Source of the DNA: Cyanobium sp. NS01
GTDB taxonomy: Bacteria > Cyanobacteriota > Cyanobacteriia > PCC-6307 > Cyanobiaceae
Reading direction: 5' to 3'
Length of the DNA stretch: 64,000 nucleotides
Assembly (NCBI RefSeq): GCF_014280235.1
Contig: NZ_CP047940.1
Coordinates: 2,480,001-2,544,000 of the forward strand
Every line of letters starts with the position of its first letter. Positions within the stretch are counted from its first letter, which is position 1. The translations under genes were made by a program, and so were the position numbers. The notes beneath the pieces were generated by a model. It worked only from the letters and a program-made list of their open reading frames with translations, made no database searches and was not told the DNA's origin. This document shows positions 26,800 through 37,740 of the stretch, one piece after another.

Positions 26800-29565
26800 C
26801 TACCGGACGCCCTTCCCCAGGGGTTCAAAGCACAGACCAGCGCCGGCGCCCTCTCCGAGGCTGATGTGCACGCCCCGGGCCCCCTCGTAGCGGTCCTCCA
26901 GCAGCTCAGTGGCCAGGGGATTCTCGATACGGCGCCGCAGCACCCGGCGCAGGGGCCTGGCGCCGTACTCCGGCTCATAGCCCTGGGCCGCGAGGGCCTG
27001 CACCACCGGCTCCTCCACCTCCAGCTGGAGCTGCTGCTCCGCCAGCAGGGCGGCCAGCTCGGCCAGCTGCAGCCGCACGATGCGCTCGAGATCGGCCTCC
27101 GAGAGAGGCCGGAAGCGGATCACCTCGTCGATGCGGTTGAGGAACTCGGGCCGGAAGCTGGCCGCCAGGGCCTGGTCCATGGCCTGCTCCACCTGGGCCC
27201 CGTCCAAGGCGCCGCGGGCATGGTCGAGGATCGCCCGGCTGGCCAGGTTGCTGGTCATGATCACCACCGTGTGGCGGAAGTCCACGGTGCGGCCCTGGGA
27301 ATCGGTGAGCCGGCCGTCATCGAGCACCTGCAGCAGCAGGTTGAACACCTCAGGGTGGGCTTTCTCCACCTCATCGAGCAGCAGCACGGCATAGGGACGG
27401 CGCCGCACGGCCTCGGTGAGCTGCCCCCCCTCCTCGTAGCCGACGTAGCCGGGCGGGGCCCCCACCAGCCGGGCCACGGCATTGCGCTCCATGAATTCGC
27501 TCATGTCGAGGCGCACCAGGGCCTCGTCCTCGTCGAACAGGGCCGCGGCCAGGGCCTTGGCCAGCTCGGTCTTGCCCACACCGGTGGGGCCGAGGAACAG
27601 GAACGAGCCCACGGGCCGCCGCGGCGACTGCATGCCGGCCCGGGCGCGCCGGATCGCGGCCGCCACCGCCGCCACGGGCTCCAGCTGGCCGATCACCCGC
27701 TCGCCGAGGCGGCTGTCGAGCTCCAGCAGCTTCTGGCGTTCGCCGGCCAGCAGGCGCTGCACCGGAATGCCGGTCCGGCGGGCCACCACATCGGCGATGT
27801 CGCCGGGCTCCACCTGCTCGCGCAGCATGGCGTCAGTCTGCATCGCCTCCTCCAGGTCGCGGCGGCGCTGCTGCACGCCGTGGAGCTGGTCGTACTGGAG
27901 GCGGGCCGCCTCCTCGAGATCGCCGCAGCGCTCCGCCTCGGCGATGGCATGGCGCAGGTCTTCGTCCTGCTGGAGCAGTTCGCGCAGTTCCGCCACCCGC
28001 TGCCGCTCCGCCTGCCAGCGCTGCTTGAGGCCCTGCAGCGCCTCGGAGGCCTGGCGCCGTTGCTCCTGCAGGGCAATCCGTTCGGCTTCCGGCGTCGCCT
28101 CGGCCGAGAGCAGGGCCAGCTCCACCCGCCGCAAGGCCACCTCGGCCTCCTCGACCGGGCGCGGTTTGGAGGTGACCTCCATGCGCAGGTTGGCGGCGGC
28201 CTCATCCACCAGATCGATGGCGGAATCGGGCAGGCAGCGATCGGCGAGATAGCGGTCCGCCAGCCGTGCGGCGGCGGCCAGGGCGGCATCGGTGATGGTG
28301 ACGCCGTGGTGGAGTTCGTAACGCTCCTTGAGGCCGCGCAGGATCTCCACGCTGGTCTCGATGCCGGGCTCGCGGATCACCACCTGCTGGAAGCGACGTT
28401 CCAGGGCGGGGTCTTTCTCGATGCTGCGGCGGTATTCCTCCGGTGTGGTGGCCCCCACACAGCGCAGCTCGCCGCGGGCCAGGGCCGGTTTGAGGATGCT
28501 GCCGGCATCGGCGTTGGAGCGGTCGCTGCTCACCACCGCATGCAGCTCATCGATGAACACGATCACGCCGGGGTCGGCATCGCGCACCTCCGCCAGCACC
28601 GAACGCAGGCGCTCCTCGAACTGACCGCGGAATTTGGCACCGGCGATCAGGGCCCCCAGGTCGAGGGCCACCAGCCGCTGCCCCAACAGGGCATCGGGCA
28701 CCTCCCCGGCCACGATCCGCTGGGCCAGGCACTCCGCCACGGCGGTCTTGCCTACGCCCGGCTCGCCGATCAGCACCGGGTTGTTCTTGCTGCGGCGCGA
28801 CAGCACCTGGATCAGACGGCGGATTTCGGCGTCGCGGCCGATCACCGGATCGAGTTCGGCGGCCCGGGCGGCGGCGGTGAGGTCGCGGCCGTAGCGCTCC
28901 AGTGCCGTGGGCTCGGGGCCTTCCGGCTCCAGCTGCAGCGGCGGAGCGGCGGCTGGCGCCCGCTCCGCGGCTGGGGTGGGGGCGACGGGAGCTGGTGGAG
29001 CCGCCACGGGCGCGGCGGGGGCATGGTCGGGACGACGCGGCGGAGGGGGCGCCAGGGCCCCCGGGCGCAGCTGGCGCAGCAGCAGCTCCTCGGTGAGGCC
29101 CTGCTGCGCCAGGAGGCTGGCGCCGATGCGGGGCTCCTCCACCAGGGCCAGCAACAGGTGAGGCAGATCGAGCAGCCGCGACCCCCAGCCGGCGCGGCGG
29201 CGGTCGGCCTCCTCAAGCAGATCCTCCAGGGCATCGCCGATGAACAGCTGATCGGACGTGCTGGTGGGTTGCTGGGCGCAGAAGGTCTCCAGCTGGTCCA
29301 GCAGCTGATCGGCATCGAGGGGCAGGCGGTCGGCCCAGGCCCCGAAGCGCCGCTCCAGCAGCAGGGCCTGCAGCAGGTGCTCCACATCGAGCACGCCGTG
29401 GCGCCAGCGGCGGGCCCCGTCCTGGCCGGCCAGCAGCAGCTCCCAGGCCTCGGCGCTGAAGCGTTCGGGCTCGCCGGTGAGGCTGGCCGGGGCCGCAGGA
29501 GCCGCAGCGGTTCTGCCCCCGGAACGCACCACGGAGGACACGTCGCGACCCAGCTCAGCCGGCAT
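26800..29565 (-). CDS. ClpB-type AAA+ disaggregase, diverged paralogue
   Basis: A 921-residue chaperone ATPase expected to thread aggregated proteins. Clp N-domain at about 35-170, then a Pro/Ala linker (175-220). AAA1 has Walker A GEPGVGKT (267-274) and Walker B VIVFIDE (335-341). The coiled-coil middle domain (about 470-565) is shorter than in classical ClpB. AAA2 has Walker A GPTGVGKT (659-666), [20 protein letters not shown] and the sensor-2 GARPLRR. No ClpP-docking loop is apparent. The start overlaps the glyoxalase gene by 11 bases. This is likely the second cyanobacterial ClpB rather than the heat-shock ClpB, judged by the divergent N-terminus and middle domain. Confidence 0.9.
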   Translation of the reverse strand: MPAELGRDVSSVVRSGGRTAAAPAAPASLTGEPERFSAEAWELLLAGQDGARRWRHGVLDVEHLLQALLLERRFGAWADRLPLDADQLLDQLETFCAQQPTSTSDQLFIGDALEDLLEEADRRRAGWGSRLLDLPHLLLALVEEPRIGASLLAQQGLTEELLLRQLRPGALAPPPPRRPDHAPAAPVAAPPAPVAPTPAAERAPAAAPPLQLEPEGPEPTALERYGRDLTAAARAAELDPVIGRDAEIRRLIQVLSRRSKNNPVLIGEPGVGKTAVAECLAQRIVAGEVPDALLGQRLVALDLGALIAGAKFRGQFEERLRSVLAEVRDADPGVIVFIDELHAVVSSDRSNADAGSILKPALARGELRCVGATTPEEYRRSIEKDPALERRFQQVVIREPGIETSVEILRGLKERYELHHGVTITDAALAAAARLADRYLADRCLPDSAIDLVDEAAANLRMEVTSKPRPVEEAEVALRRVELALLSAEATPEAERIALQEQRRQASEALQGLKQRWQAERQRVAELRELLQQDEDLRHAIAEAERCGDLEEAARLQYDQLHGVQQRRRDLEEAMQTDAMLREQVEPGDIADVVARRTGIPVQRLLAGERQKLLELDSRLGERVIGQLEPVAAVAAAIRRARAGMQSPRRPVGSFLFLGPTGVGKTELAKALAAALFDEDEALVRLDMSEFMERNAVARLVGAPPGYVGYEEGGQLTEAVRRRPYAVLLLDEVEKAHPEVFNLLLQVLDDGRLTDSQGRTVDFRHTVVIMTSNLASRAILDHARGALDGAQVEQAMDQALAASFRPEFLNRIDEVIRFRPLSEADLERIVRLQLAELAALLAEQQLQLEVEEPVVQALAAQGYEPEYGARPLRRVLRRRIENPLATELLEDRYEGARGVHISLGEGAGAGLCFEPLGKGVR

Positions 29566-29956
29566 CGGATCTGGACCCCAGCTGGATCAACTCCACCTTG
29601 TAGCCATCGGGATCCTCCACAAAGGCAATCACGGTGGTGCCGTGCTTCATCGGGCCCGGCTCCCGCACCACCCGCCCTCCCTTGGCCGCGATCGCGCCGC
29701 AGGTGCCATGGATGTCGTCGACGCCCAGGGCGATGTGGCCATAGCCCTCACCGAGGTCGTAGCGCTCGGTGTCCCAATTCTGGGTGAGCTCCAGCACGGT
29801 GTGGTCGCTCTCCTCGCCATAGCCCACGAAGGCCAGGGTGAAGCGGCCGGAGGGGTAGTCCTTGCGGCGCAGCAGCGTCATCCCCAGCACTTCGGTGTAG
29901 AACGCGAGGGAGCGGTCCAGGTTCCCCACCCGGAGCATGGTGTGCAGCAGACGCAT
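29555..29956 (-). CDS. gloA: Lactoylglutathione lyase (glyoxalase I)
   Basis: Converts the methylglyoxal-glutathione adduct to S-lactoylglutathione. 133 residues from ATG 29956 ([20 protein letters not shown]), the standard start. Metal ligands are in the expected places: His in LLHTMLRV, Glu in [11 protein letters not shown], His in [13 protein letters not shown] and Glu in [10 protein letters not shown]. The Ni-type bacterial length suggests a nickel/cobalt enzyme. Co-transcribed with the clpB-like gene and divergent from eno. Confidence 0.95.
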   Translation of the reverse strand: MRLLHTMLRVGNLDRSLAFYTEVLGMTLLRRKDYPSGRFTLAFVGYGEESDHTVLELTQNWDTERYDLGEGYGHIALGVDDIHGTCGAIAAKGGRVVREPGPMKHGTTVIAFVEDPDGYKVELIQLGSRSDAG

Positions 29957-30044
29957 CGGCTGGCCGAGGCAGAGGTCGTGGTTCCATTCTGGCCAGCAAG
30001 CCGGCCCACAGTGCCCGTTGCCACACATGGGCGGGAGGGGGTGA

Positions 30045-31376
<1,332 letters not shown>

Positions 31377-31380
31377 GGTC

Positions 31381-33045
31381 TCAGTCTGGATCGGTGGTGC
31401 TGGTGGCGATGCCAGGCAGCTGATCCAGGCGGCCATCGCGGGACAGCCGGGCCTGGAGCTTGAGCCAGCCCAGCCCCACCGGCAGCGAGGCCACGGCGGG
31501 GATCACCACCAGGGCCGGTTGGCGGCTGGTGGCCAGCAGCGACGCCGCGACCGCCAGCCCGGCCAGCAGCATCGACTGTCCGGCGGACTGCTGGGCCAGG
31601 GCGAGGCGCCGCAGCAGCCGGTCGGTTTCGCCGGCCCGGATCTGCACCTGCAGGTCCCCCTGCTCGATGCGGGCCAGGCTGTCGTCGAGGCGGCGCGGAA
31701 TGCCGAGGGCGCGGCTGCCCACCTCGGCCGCCTGGCGGGAGAGTTCGCCGAGGAGGTCACCGCCGCCGTTGCCGCTGGAGGTCATCAGGGGGAGCAGGTA
31801 GGGGCGGGCAATCGCCACCAGGCTAAAGCCAGGATCGAGGCTGCGGCCCACCCCCTCGAAGGTGGAGAGAGCCCGCATCACGAAGATCAGCTCGGGCGGC
31901 ACCCGAAAGGGCTGGCCATAGACGAGGTCGTAGAGGTCACCGGAGAGCTTCTGCAGCACGTTGGCGGAGAAGGGCGGCGTGAGGGCGTCGTTGAGCATCA
32001 CCCGCACCAGCCGCCGCACGGGGCCTGGATCCGCCTCGGGGGCGATGACCCCGGAAGCCTGCAACTCCTTCACCAGGGTGGAGGCATCGCGGGCGGCGGC
32101 GGCGCGCACCATGCGCCCCAGGCGGGAGCGCAGCCGGCCCGAGAGCTGCCCCATCATGCCGAAGTCGTAATAGATGAGGGTGCCGTCTGGGGCGACAGCG
32201 AGGTTGCCGGGGTGGGGATCGGCGTGGAAGAAGCCGAAGCGCACCAGCTGCTGCAGATAGCTGGCCGCCCCTTTCTCAGCCACGGCGGCGGGCACGATGC
32301 CTGCGGCCAGCAGGGCGTCGCGGTCGTTGATCTTGATGCCGGGCACGTAGTCGAGGCACAGCACCCGGCGGGAGCTCAGCTCCCACACCACGGCCGGGAT
32401 GCGGATGCCGGGGTCGTCCAGGAACTGCTGGCGGAACCGGGCGGCGTGCTCGGCCTCAAGGCGGAAATCCAGCTCGCGCAGCAGCACGCGGCGGCACTCC
32501 TGGGCGATGCCCACCCAGTCGCGGCCACGGCCCCAGCGGGGGTGACGCTGCACCACGGCGGCCAGCTGCTGCAGCACCTCCAGGTCCAGCCGGAACAGCC
32601 GCTCCAGCCCAGGGCGCTGCACCTTGAGCACCACCTGGCGTCCACTGCGCAGGCTGGCGCGATGCACCTGGGCGAGGCTGGCCGAACCGAGCGGCAGCTC
32701 CTCGAGGTCGATGATCTCGGCGCAGCGCTCGCCCAGCTCCTCTTCCAGCAGGGCCTGCACCACGGCAAAGGGGAAGGCGGGCACCTGGTCCTGCAGGGAG
32801 GCCAGCTCCTCCACCAGTTCAGGGGGCAGCACGTCCGGCCGGGCCGAGAGCAGCTGGCCGAGTTTGATGAAGGCCGAGCCGAGGGCCAGGAACTCGCGGG
32901 TCAGCCAGCGGGCCCGTCGCCTGGCGCGGCGGCTGCGCCGTTCAGGGGTGGGGCCGCCCGGGTAGGTCCAGCGCTTGCCATCCCACCAGAGTCCGGCGCT
33001 GAGGCGCAGGGCCAGCCACCAGATGCGCAGGGGGCGCTGGATCAC
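31381..33045 (-). CDS. AarF/ABC1/UbiB-family atypical kinase
   Basis: A 554-residue protein-kinase-like ATPase of the ABC1 family, linked in bacteria and plastids to quinone and prenyl-lipid metabolism. Family elements: FIKLGQLLSARPDVLPPELV (the KxGQ motif), the Ala-rich nucleotide loop LGSASLAQVHRASLRSG, the lysine in VVLKVQRPGLE, the catalytic FFHADPHPGNLAVAPDG and YYDFGMMGQLSGRLR with the metal-binding Asp. Two hydrophobic segments at about 495-540 should anchor the C-terminus. Its start overlaps the upstream small gene by 4 bases. Confidence 0.93.
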   Translation of the reverse strand: MIQRPLRIWWLALRLSAGLWWDGKRWTYPGGPTPERRSRRARRRARWLTREFLALGSAFIKLGQLLSARPDVLPPELVEELASLQDQVPAFPFAVVQALLEEELGERCAEIIDLEELPLGSASLAQVHRASLRSGRQVVLKVQRPGLERLFRLDLEVLQQLAAVVQRHPRWGRGRDWVGIAQECRRVLLRELDFRLEAEHAARFRQQFLDDPGIRIPAVVWELSSRRVLCLDYVPGIKINDRDALLAAGIVPAAVAEKGAASYLQQLVRFGFFHADPHPGNLAVAPDGTLIYYDFGMMGQLSGRLRSRLGRMVRAAAARDASTLVKELQASGVIAPEADPGPVRRLVRVMLNDALTPPFSANVLQKLSGDLYDLVYGQPFRVPPELIFVMRALSTFEGVGRSLDPGFSLVAIARPYLLPLMTSSGNGGGDLLGELSRQAAEVGSRALGIPRRLDDSLARIEQGDLQVQIRAGETDRLLRRLALAQQSAGQSMLLAGLAVAASLLATSRQPALVVIPAVASLPVGLGWLKLQARLSRDGRLDQLPGIATSTTDPD

Positions 33046-33404
33046 GGGCGCCGATCCAGACGCTGACCCAGCCCTGCCACCTGGGCCCGCAGGGCATCGA
33101 TCTGCTCCTGGACGGACAGCCCAGGAGCGGCAGCAGCGCGGCGTGGGAAGCCATCGCCGGGGCGGCCTGGATCTGGATCAACGGCTGTGGAGGCAGAGCC
33201 AGCTGCGCCGCCCCGGCCATCGCGCTCCAGGCGGCCGGCCTCCAGCTCCACCTCCTCCCAGAAGAGCTGCAGCTCCTGGCGCACTTTCTCAGGGGCGTCC
33301 TGCACCACCAGGGCCAGGTTGGCGGCGGCATCCACCAGGCTGCTGCCGAGGCGGGCGCCCAGCCGGGCCACCGCGGCCTGCATCAGGATCTGGGGGGCCG
33401 TCAT
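33042..33404 (-). CDS. Small conserved-looking protein of unknown function upstream of the AarF kinase
   Basis: 120 residues from ATG 33404 (MTAPQILMQAAVARLGARLG), preferred over the longer frame because the extra upstream residues are low-complexity. A helical N-terminal domain (SSLVDAAANLALVVQDAPEK, then a WEEVELEAGRLE helix) is followed by a Gly/Pro-rich linker and a C-terminal helix LSVQEQIDALRAQVAGLGQR. No signal peptide or membrane span. The 4-base overlap with the kinase gene suggests translational coupling and perhaps a joint task. I do not recognise the family. Confidence 0.65.
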   Translation of the reverse strand: MTAPQILMQAAVARLGARLGSSLVDAAANLALVVQDAPEKVRQELQLFWEEVELEAGRLERDGRGGAAGSASTAVDPDPGRPGDGFPRRAAAAPGLSVQEQIDALRAQVAGLGQRLDRRP

Positions 33405-33485
33405 GGGGCCTGAGCTGCTGCTGGAACTGTGCCAGATGGGCGCTCCCACTGCGCGGCCAGCCGCAGGCTTCAACGGGAGAGAGCC

Positions 33486-33989
33486 TCAGGGGCTGGGCTC
33501 CGGCAGGGCCGGAGCTGGGGGTGCGAAGGAGTCGGGCTCGGCGGCGGCATCCGCGCCTGGGTCGGCAACAGGGTTGAGGGGCGGGATCTCAGGGAGAGAC
33601 TGGAGAGCCCGCTCCTGCTCAGCTCGCCGCTCATCCCGCTGGCGTTCGGCAGCCTGCTGCCTCTCGGCGGCCTGCCGGCGCTCGGCGTCCAGGCGTTCCT
33701 GCTGGCGCTGCTTGGCCTGGCGCTCCAGTTCGAGCAGCTCCAGGTCGCCGCGGATCTCCTCCTGCCCAGTGCCGAAGCGCAGGCGCAGGCTCTCGAGGCT
33801 GGTGCCGGGAAACTCCCGCACGTCAAAGCCCTGCTGCAGTTGCACGAGCCCCGGCAGCTGCAGCACCAGAATCCGTTGGGTGATGCCATAGCCCAGCCCG
33901 AAGCAGAAACCGGCCAGCAGCGGACCCCGCCAGCGGTGGCGGGGTCGGGCGCGCCTGGCAGGGACAGCAGTTGGACTCGACTGGGCCAT
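33486..33989 (-). CDS. Single-pass membrane protein with coiled coil, unknown function
   Basis: 167 residues. A basic N-terminus precedes one membrane span (about 24-44, LLAGFCFGLGYGITQRILVL), then a short domain (FDVREFPGTSLESLRLRFG) and a long Glu/Arg/Gln-rich helix (about 82-130, with repeated RQQAAERQ) that should form a coiled coil. The C-terminus is Pro/Ala-rich. By charge the coiled coil should face the periplasm or lumen. No catalytic motif. It lies 82 bases upstream of the preceding small gene on the same strand. Confidence 0.7.
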   Translation of the reverse strand: MAQSSPTAVPARRARPRHRWRGPLLAGFCFGLGYGITQRILVLQLPGLVQLQQGFDVREFPGTSLESLRLRFGTGQEEIRGDLELLELERQAKQRQQERLDAERRQAAERQQAAERQRDERRAEQERALQSLPEIPPLNPVADPGADAAAEPDSFAPPAPALPEPSP

Positions 33990-34011
33990 GGGGAGAGGCT
34001 ACGTGCCGCGC

Positions 34012-35256
34012 TCAGGTGGTGTAATCGGCGTTGATGCGCACGTACTGATCCGAGAGGTCGCAGCCCCAGGCCCTGCCGCTGCCAGGGCCCTGCCCCAGCC
34101 GCAGGCGAATCAGCACCGTGTCACCGCCAGGCCCTCTGCCGCCCAGGTAAGTGCCGGCGGCGCGATCGCGCAAGTAGGCGGAGGCGGCGGACCGATCGAA
34201 GCGCAGGGGCTGGCCGGCGGCCATCAGCTGGTGCTCCCCCAGCCACAGGGCCACCGCCTCGGGATCGAAGACCACCCCGGCGCGGCCGGCGGCGGCCACG
34301 ATCCGGCCCCAGTTGGGATCGCGGCCATGCACAGCGCACTTCACCAGCGAGGAGCCGCAGACGGTGCGGGCCACGGCGATGGCGCCGGCCTCATCGGCGG
34401 CCCCCTCCACCTGCACCTCGATCAGGCAGGTGGCCCCCTCGCCATCGCGGGCGATCGCCCGGGCCAGGTGTTGCGACACCGCCGTGAGGCCGGCCTCCAG
34501 CGCCTCAAGGTGCTCGGGGCTCAGGGGCTCGCCGGCTGCAAAGGCCAGGACCGTGTCGTTGGTGCTGGTGTCGCCGTCCACCGTGATCGCATTGAAGGAG
34601 CGATCCACCGCCCGCCGCACCATCGCCTGCCACAGGGGCGCCGGCACGCCGGCATCACAGCTGAGGTAGCCCAGCATCGTGGCCATGGCGGGGTGGATCA
34701 TGCCGGAGCCCTTGGCCATGCCGCCGATCCGCACCCGGCGGCCGCCCAAGTCGGCCTCCAGGGCAATCTGCTTGGCCGTGAGGTCGGTGGTGAGGATGGC
34801 GGTGGCCGCGGCCTCGCCGCCCTCGGGGCTGAGGGCCTCGGCCAGGGGATCGAGGCCCGCCAGCAGGGTGTCCATCGGGATCGGCACGCCGATCACGCCG
34901 GTGGAGCAGATCAGCACATGCTCGGCTGCCAGCCCCAGCCGATCGGCCAAGGCCGCGGTGGCGCGCAGGCTGTCGATCAGGCCGCGATCGCCGGTGCAGG
35001 CATTGGCCTGGCCGGCGTTGGTGAGCACCGCCCGGGCCCGGCCGCCGCTGGCCGCCAGCCGCTCGGCGCAGAGGTCCACGCAGGCCGCCCGCACCAGCGA
35101 GGTGGTGAAGCTGCCGGCGCACACGGCCCCCTCCGGGGCCAGCAGCAGGGAGAGATCGGGATTGCCCGACGGCTTGAGGCCGGCGGTGACGGCGGCGGCC
35201 AGGAAGCCAGCGGGGGCGGTGACGCCGCCGGGGATCGGGTGCCAGGTGGGGGTCAC
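34012..35256 (-). CDS. argJ: Bifunctional ornithine acetyltransferase / N-acetylglutamate synthase
   Basis: Runs the acetyl-recycling step of arginine synthesis, moving acetyl from N-acetylornithine to glutamate. 414 residues from a GTG at 35256 (TPTWHPIPGGVTAPAGFLAA), the family's start; the frame is open upstream into coaE. Thr of GMIHPAMATMLGYLSCDA is the self-cleavage nucleophile separating alpha and beta chains, and ILICSTGVIGVPIPMD-like and VAVHGRDPNWGRIVAAAGRA segments are present (VLICSTGVIGVPIPMD here, KCAVHGRDPNWGR). Ends with an aromatic-rich YVRINADYTT. Divergent from coaE. Confidence 0.96.
   Translation of the reverse strand: MTPTWHPIPGGVTAPAGFLAAAVTAGLKPSGNPDLSLLLAPEGAVCAGSFTTSLVRAACVDLCAERLAASGGRARAVLTNAGQANACTGDRGLIDSLRATAALADRLGLAAEHVLICSTGVIGVPIPMDTLLAGLDPLAEALSPEGGEAAATAILTTDLTAKQIALEADLGGRRVRIGGMAKGSGMIHPAMATMLGYLSCDAGVPAPLWQAMVRRAVDRSFNAITVDGDTSTNDTVLAFAAGEPLSPEHLEALEAGLTAVSQHLARAIARDGEGATCLIEVQVEGAADEAGAIAVARTVCGSSLVKCAVHGRDPNWGRIVAAAGRAGVVFDPEAVALWLGEHQLMAAGQPLRFDRSAASAYLRDRAAGTYLGGRGPGGDTVLIRLRLGQGPGSGRAWGCDLSDQYVRINADYTT
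34162..34991. repeat. Three HIP1 octamers (GCGATCGC) within argJ
   Basis: Copies at 34162, 34451 and 34984 lie inside the argJ coding region. HIP1 is the highly iterated palindrome of many cyanobacterial genomes; the other six copies in the window are listed in the findings. Confidence 0.7.
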
Positions 35257-35374
35257 GGCGGCAGGATGAATGGGCCCATCCTGCCGAGCCGCCGTGGTGG
35301 AGCTGAACACCTGCGCCAGCCCCTCCACCGGTGAGGGCGAGCCCTTCAGGCCCGAGCCGCTCGGCCCGACGGCC

Positions 35375-36043
35375 ATGCTCGATGGGCTGAACCGCCGTCG
35401 CTGGAGCGGCCGCCAGCGGCGCATCGGCCTCACGGGTGGCATCGCCAGCGGCAAGAGCACTGCAGGCCGTTGGCTGCAGCAACAGGCCGGGCTACCGGTG
35501 CTCGACGCTGACCTCTACGCCCGTGCAGCCCTGGCATCAGGCACTGCCGGCGAGGCGGCGGTGCTGAAACGCTATGGGCTGGAGGTGCAGGAGGCCACGG
35601 CCGGCGGGGAACCCCCCCAGCTCGACCGCGCCGCCCTGGGGCGCATCGTGTTCCATGACCCGGTGGAGCGGACCTGGCTGGAGCAGTTGGTGCATCCGCT
35701 GGTGCGCGAGCGGTTCGAGGCGGAACTGGCCCGGCTGGCGGAGGCCCCGGTGGTGGTGCTGATGATCCCCCTGCTGTTCGAAGCCGGTCTGGAGGTGCTC
35801 TGTAGTGAAGTGTGGCTGGTGGACTGCGACGCGGACCAACAGCTGAGCAGGCTCATGAATAGAGACGGGCTCAGCGAAGCCGAGGCTCGCGCCCGCATCG
35901 ATGCGCAGTGGCCCCTGGAGCGCAAGCGAACGCTGACGGATGTGGTGCTCGCTAACCGGGGCGAGGTGAGCGCCCTGGAGGCTGCCTTGGCGGATGCCTT
36001 GGAACCTGGTTCTGTCAGAGCCCAGCCAGGTTCGCCCGCCTAG
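35375..36043 (+). CDS. coaE: Dephospho-CoA kinase
   Basis: Last step of coenzyme A synthesis: ATP-dependent phosphorylation of the ribose 3'-OH. 222 residues from ATG 35375 (MLDGLNRRRWSGRQRRIGLT), the first start near the P-loop GLTGGIASGKSTAGRWL. Further motifs are LDADLYAR, a LEQLVHPLVRERF helix, VVLMIPLLFEAGLEVLCSEV and the lid RDGLSEAEARARIDAQWPLE. Upstream codons are open but unlike the family. Converges with gatB. Confidence 0.95.
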   Translation: MLDGLNRRRWSGRQRRIGLTGGIASGKSTAGRWLQQQAGLPVLDADLYARAALASGTAGEAAVLKRYGLEVQEATAGGEPPQLDRAALGRIVFHDPVERTWLEQLVHPLVRERFEAELARLAEAPVVVLMIPLLFEAGLEVLCSEVWLVDCDADQQLSRLMNRDGLSEAEARARIDAQWPLERKRTLTDVVLANRGEVSALEAALADALEPGSVRAQPGSPA

Positions 36044-36157
36044 CGACAGCTGACACATCCCTGGACCTGCCGACGCATCCGCAGAACCGCTTCAAGACCC
36101 GTGGGCAGCTCGGACAGCCTGCCCGGTGGGGCTGGACGCTTGGCCTCGGCGACAGGC

Positions 36158-37705
36158 TCAGCCCTTCAGCTTCTCGGCCAGGATCCGGTTGGCGAGTTTG
36201 GGGTCGGCCTTGCCGCCGGTCTGCTTCATCAGCTGGCCCACGAAGAAGCCCTGCAGCTTGGTCTTGCCGCCCCGGAAGGCCTCCACTTCGGCAGGGTGGG
36301 CCGCCAGCAGCTCCTCCACGATGGCGCTGATCGCCATGGGATCGGAGATCATGCCGAGGCCGCGTTCGGCCACGATCGCCTTCACGGAGCCACCCTGCTC
36401 CAGCAGCTCGGGCAGGAGGTCTTTGGCGATCTTGCCGCTGATCGTGCCGTTCTCGATCAGCTGCACCATCTCGGCCAGCTGATCGGGGCGCAGCGGCAGC
36501 TCCCCATAGGCCAGGCGGTTGGCGTTCACGTGGGCGGCGATGTCGCCGGTGATCCAGTTGGCGGTGACCTTCGGATCGGCGCCGGCCGCCACCACCGCCT
36601 CGAAGTAAGCGGCCATGGGGCGCTCATCGGTGAGCACCCGGGCGTCGTACTGGGAGAGGCCCAAGGTGTCGGCGTAGCGGTGCCGCTTGGCAGCCGGCAG
36701 TTCGGGCAACTCGGCGCGCCAGCCCTCCCGCTGCTCGGTGCTCACCTCGATCGGGCCGAGATCGGGGTCGGGGAAGTAGCGGTAATCGCTGCTGCCCTCC
36801 TTGGAGCGCATGCTCTTGGTGAGCTGCTTGCTCTCATCCCAGAGGCGGGTTTCCTGCAGCACCGGCTCGCCGCTTTCGTAGGCCTTGATCTGGCGCTGGA
36901 TCTCGAAATCGATCGCCTTCTGGATCGCCGAGAAGGAGTTCATGTTCTTGATCTCCACCTTCGTGCCGAAGGGGGCCTCGGGTCCGCGGCGCACCGAGAT
37001 GTTCACATCACAGCGCAGTGATCCCTCCTGCATATTGCCGTCGCTCACGCCCAGATAGCGCATGATCCGGCGGATCTCCGAGGCATATTCAGCCGCCTCA
37101 CGGCCGGTGCGCAGATCGGGCTTGCTGACGATCTCGGCCAGGGCCACCCCGGCGCGGTTGTAGTCCACCAGGGAGTGGGTGGAGCCGGCCAGGCGGTCGC
37201 TGCCGGCGTGCACGAGTTTGCCGGCGTCCTCCTCCATGTGCAGCCGCTCGATGCCGATCCGCTTCAGGTAGGTGTCTTTCCCCTTCTCGGCCACCTCCAC
37301 TTCGATCCAGCCGTCTTCGGCAATGGGCTCATCGAACTGGGAGATCTGATAGTTCTTGGGCAGGTCGGGATAGAAATACTGTTTGCGGTCGAACTTGCTG
37401 TGCTCGGCGATGTGCAGGTTGAGCGCCATGGCGGCCTTCACCGCATACTCGAGCACCTTCTGGTTGAGCACCGGCAGGGTGCCCGGCAGGCCGCACACCA
37501 CCGGGTCGATGTGGGTGTTGGGCTCGTCGCCGTAGGTGGTGGAGGCGCCGGTGAAGATCTTGCTGTCGGTGCCCAGCTGCACGTGGGTCTCCAGGCCGAT
37601 CACGGCCTCCCAGGCCGCTCCAGCACCCTCGGAACCGGCCGCTGGTCCAGCCATTGTCCCGGGTGCCGGCCCCTCCAGGGCTGTGGCATGGGCTGTGCCT
37701 GCCAT
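36158..37705 (-). CDS. gatB: Aspartyl/glutamyl-tRNA amidotransferase subunit B
   Basis: With GatA and GatC converts Glu-tRNA-Gln (and Asp-tRNA-Asn) to the amide form. 515 residues; the first 30 are a non-conserved extension. Signatures: WEAVIGLETHVQLGTDSKIF, HIDPVVCGLPGTLPVLN, the kinase-like LPKNYQISQFDEPIAEDG, DYNRAGVALAEIVSKPDLRT, RCDVNISVRR, and the C-terminal YqeY-like tail domain ending NRILAEKLKG. A later start near 37650 is possible. Its 5' end faces the glycine oxidase-like gene. Confidence 0.96.
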   Translation of the reverse strand: MAGTAHATALEGPAPGTMAGPAAGSEGAGAAWEAVIGLETHVQLGTDSKIFTGASTTYGDEPNTHIDPVVCGLPGTLPVLNQKVLEYAVKAAMALNLHIAEHSKFDRKQYFYPDLPKNYQISQFDEPIAEDGWIEVEVAEKGKDTYLKRIGIERLHMEEDAGKLVHAGSDRLAGSTHSLVDYNRAGVALAEIVSKPDLRTGREAAEYASEIRRIMRYLGVSDGNMQEGSLRCDVNISVRRGPEAPFGTKVEIKNMNSFSAIQKAIDFEIQRQIKAYESGEPVLQETRLWDESKQLTKSMRSKEGSSDYRYFPDPDLGPIEVSTEQREGWRAELPELPAAKRHRYADTLGLSQYDARVLTDERPMAAYFEAVVAAGADPKVTANWITGDIAAHVNANRLAYGELPLRPDQLAEMVQLIENGTISGKIAKDLLPELLEQGGSVKAIVAERGLGMISDPMAISAIVEELLAAHPAEVEAFRGGKTKLQGFFVGQLMKQTGGKADPKLANRILAEKLKG

Positions 37706-37740
37706 CTGAACTCTCCAGCGCCATTGCGTGGAGCGATCCT

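Noticed and set aside
26695-29787. Plus-strand frame of about 1030 codons opposite the ClpB-like gene
   Set aside because: Composition is His/Gln/Gly/Leu-rich without motifs, while the opposite strand has two complete AAA+ modules.
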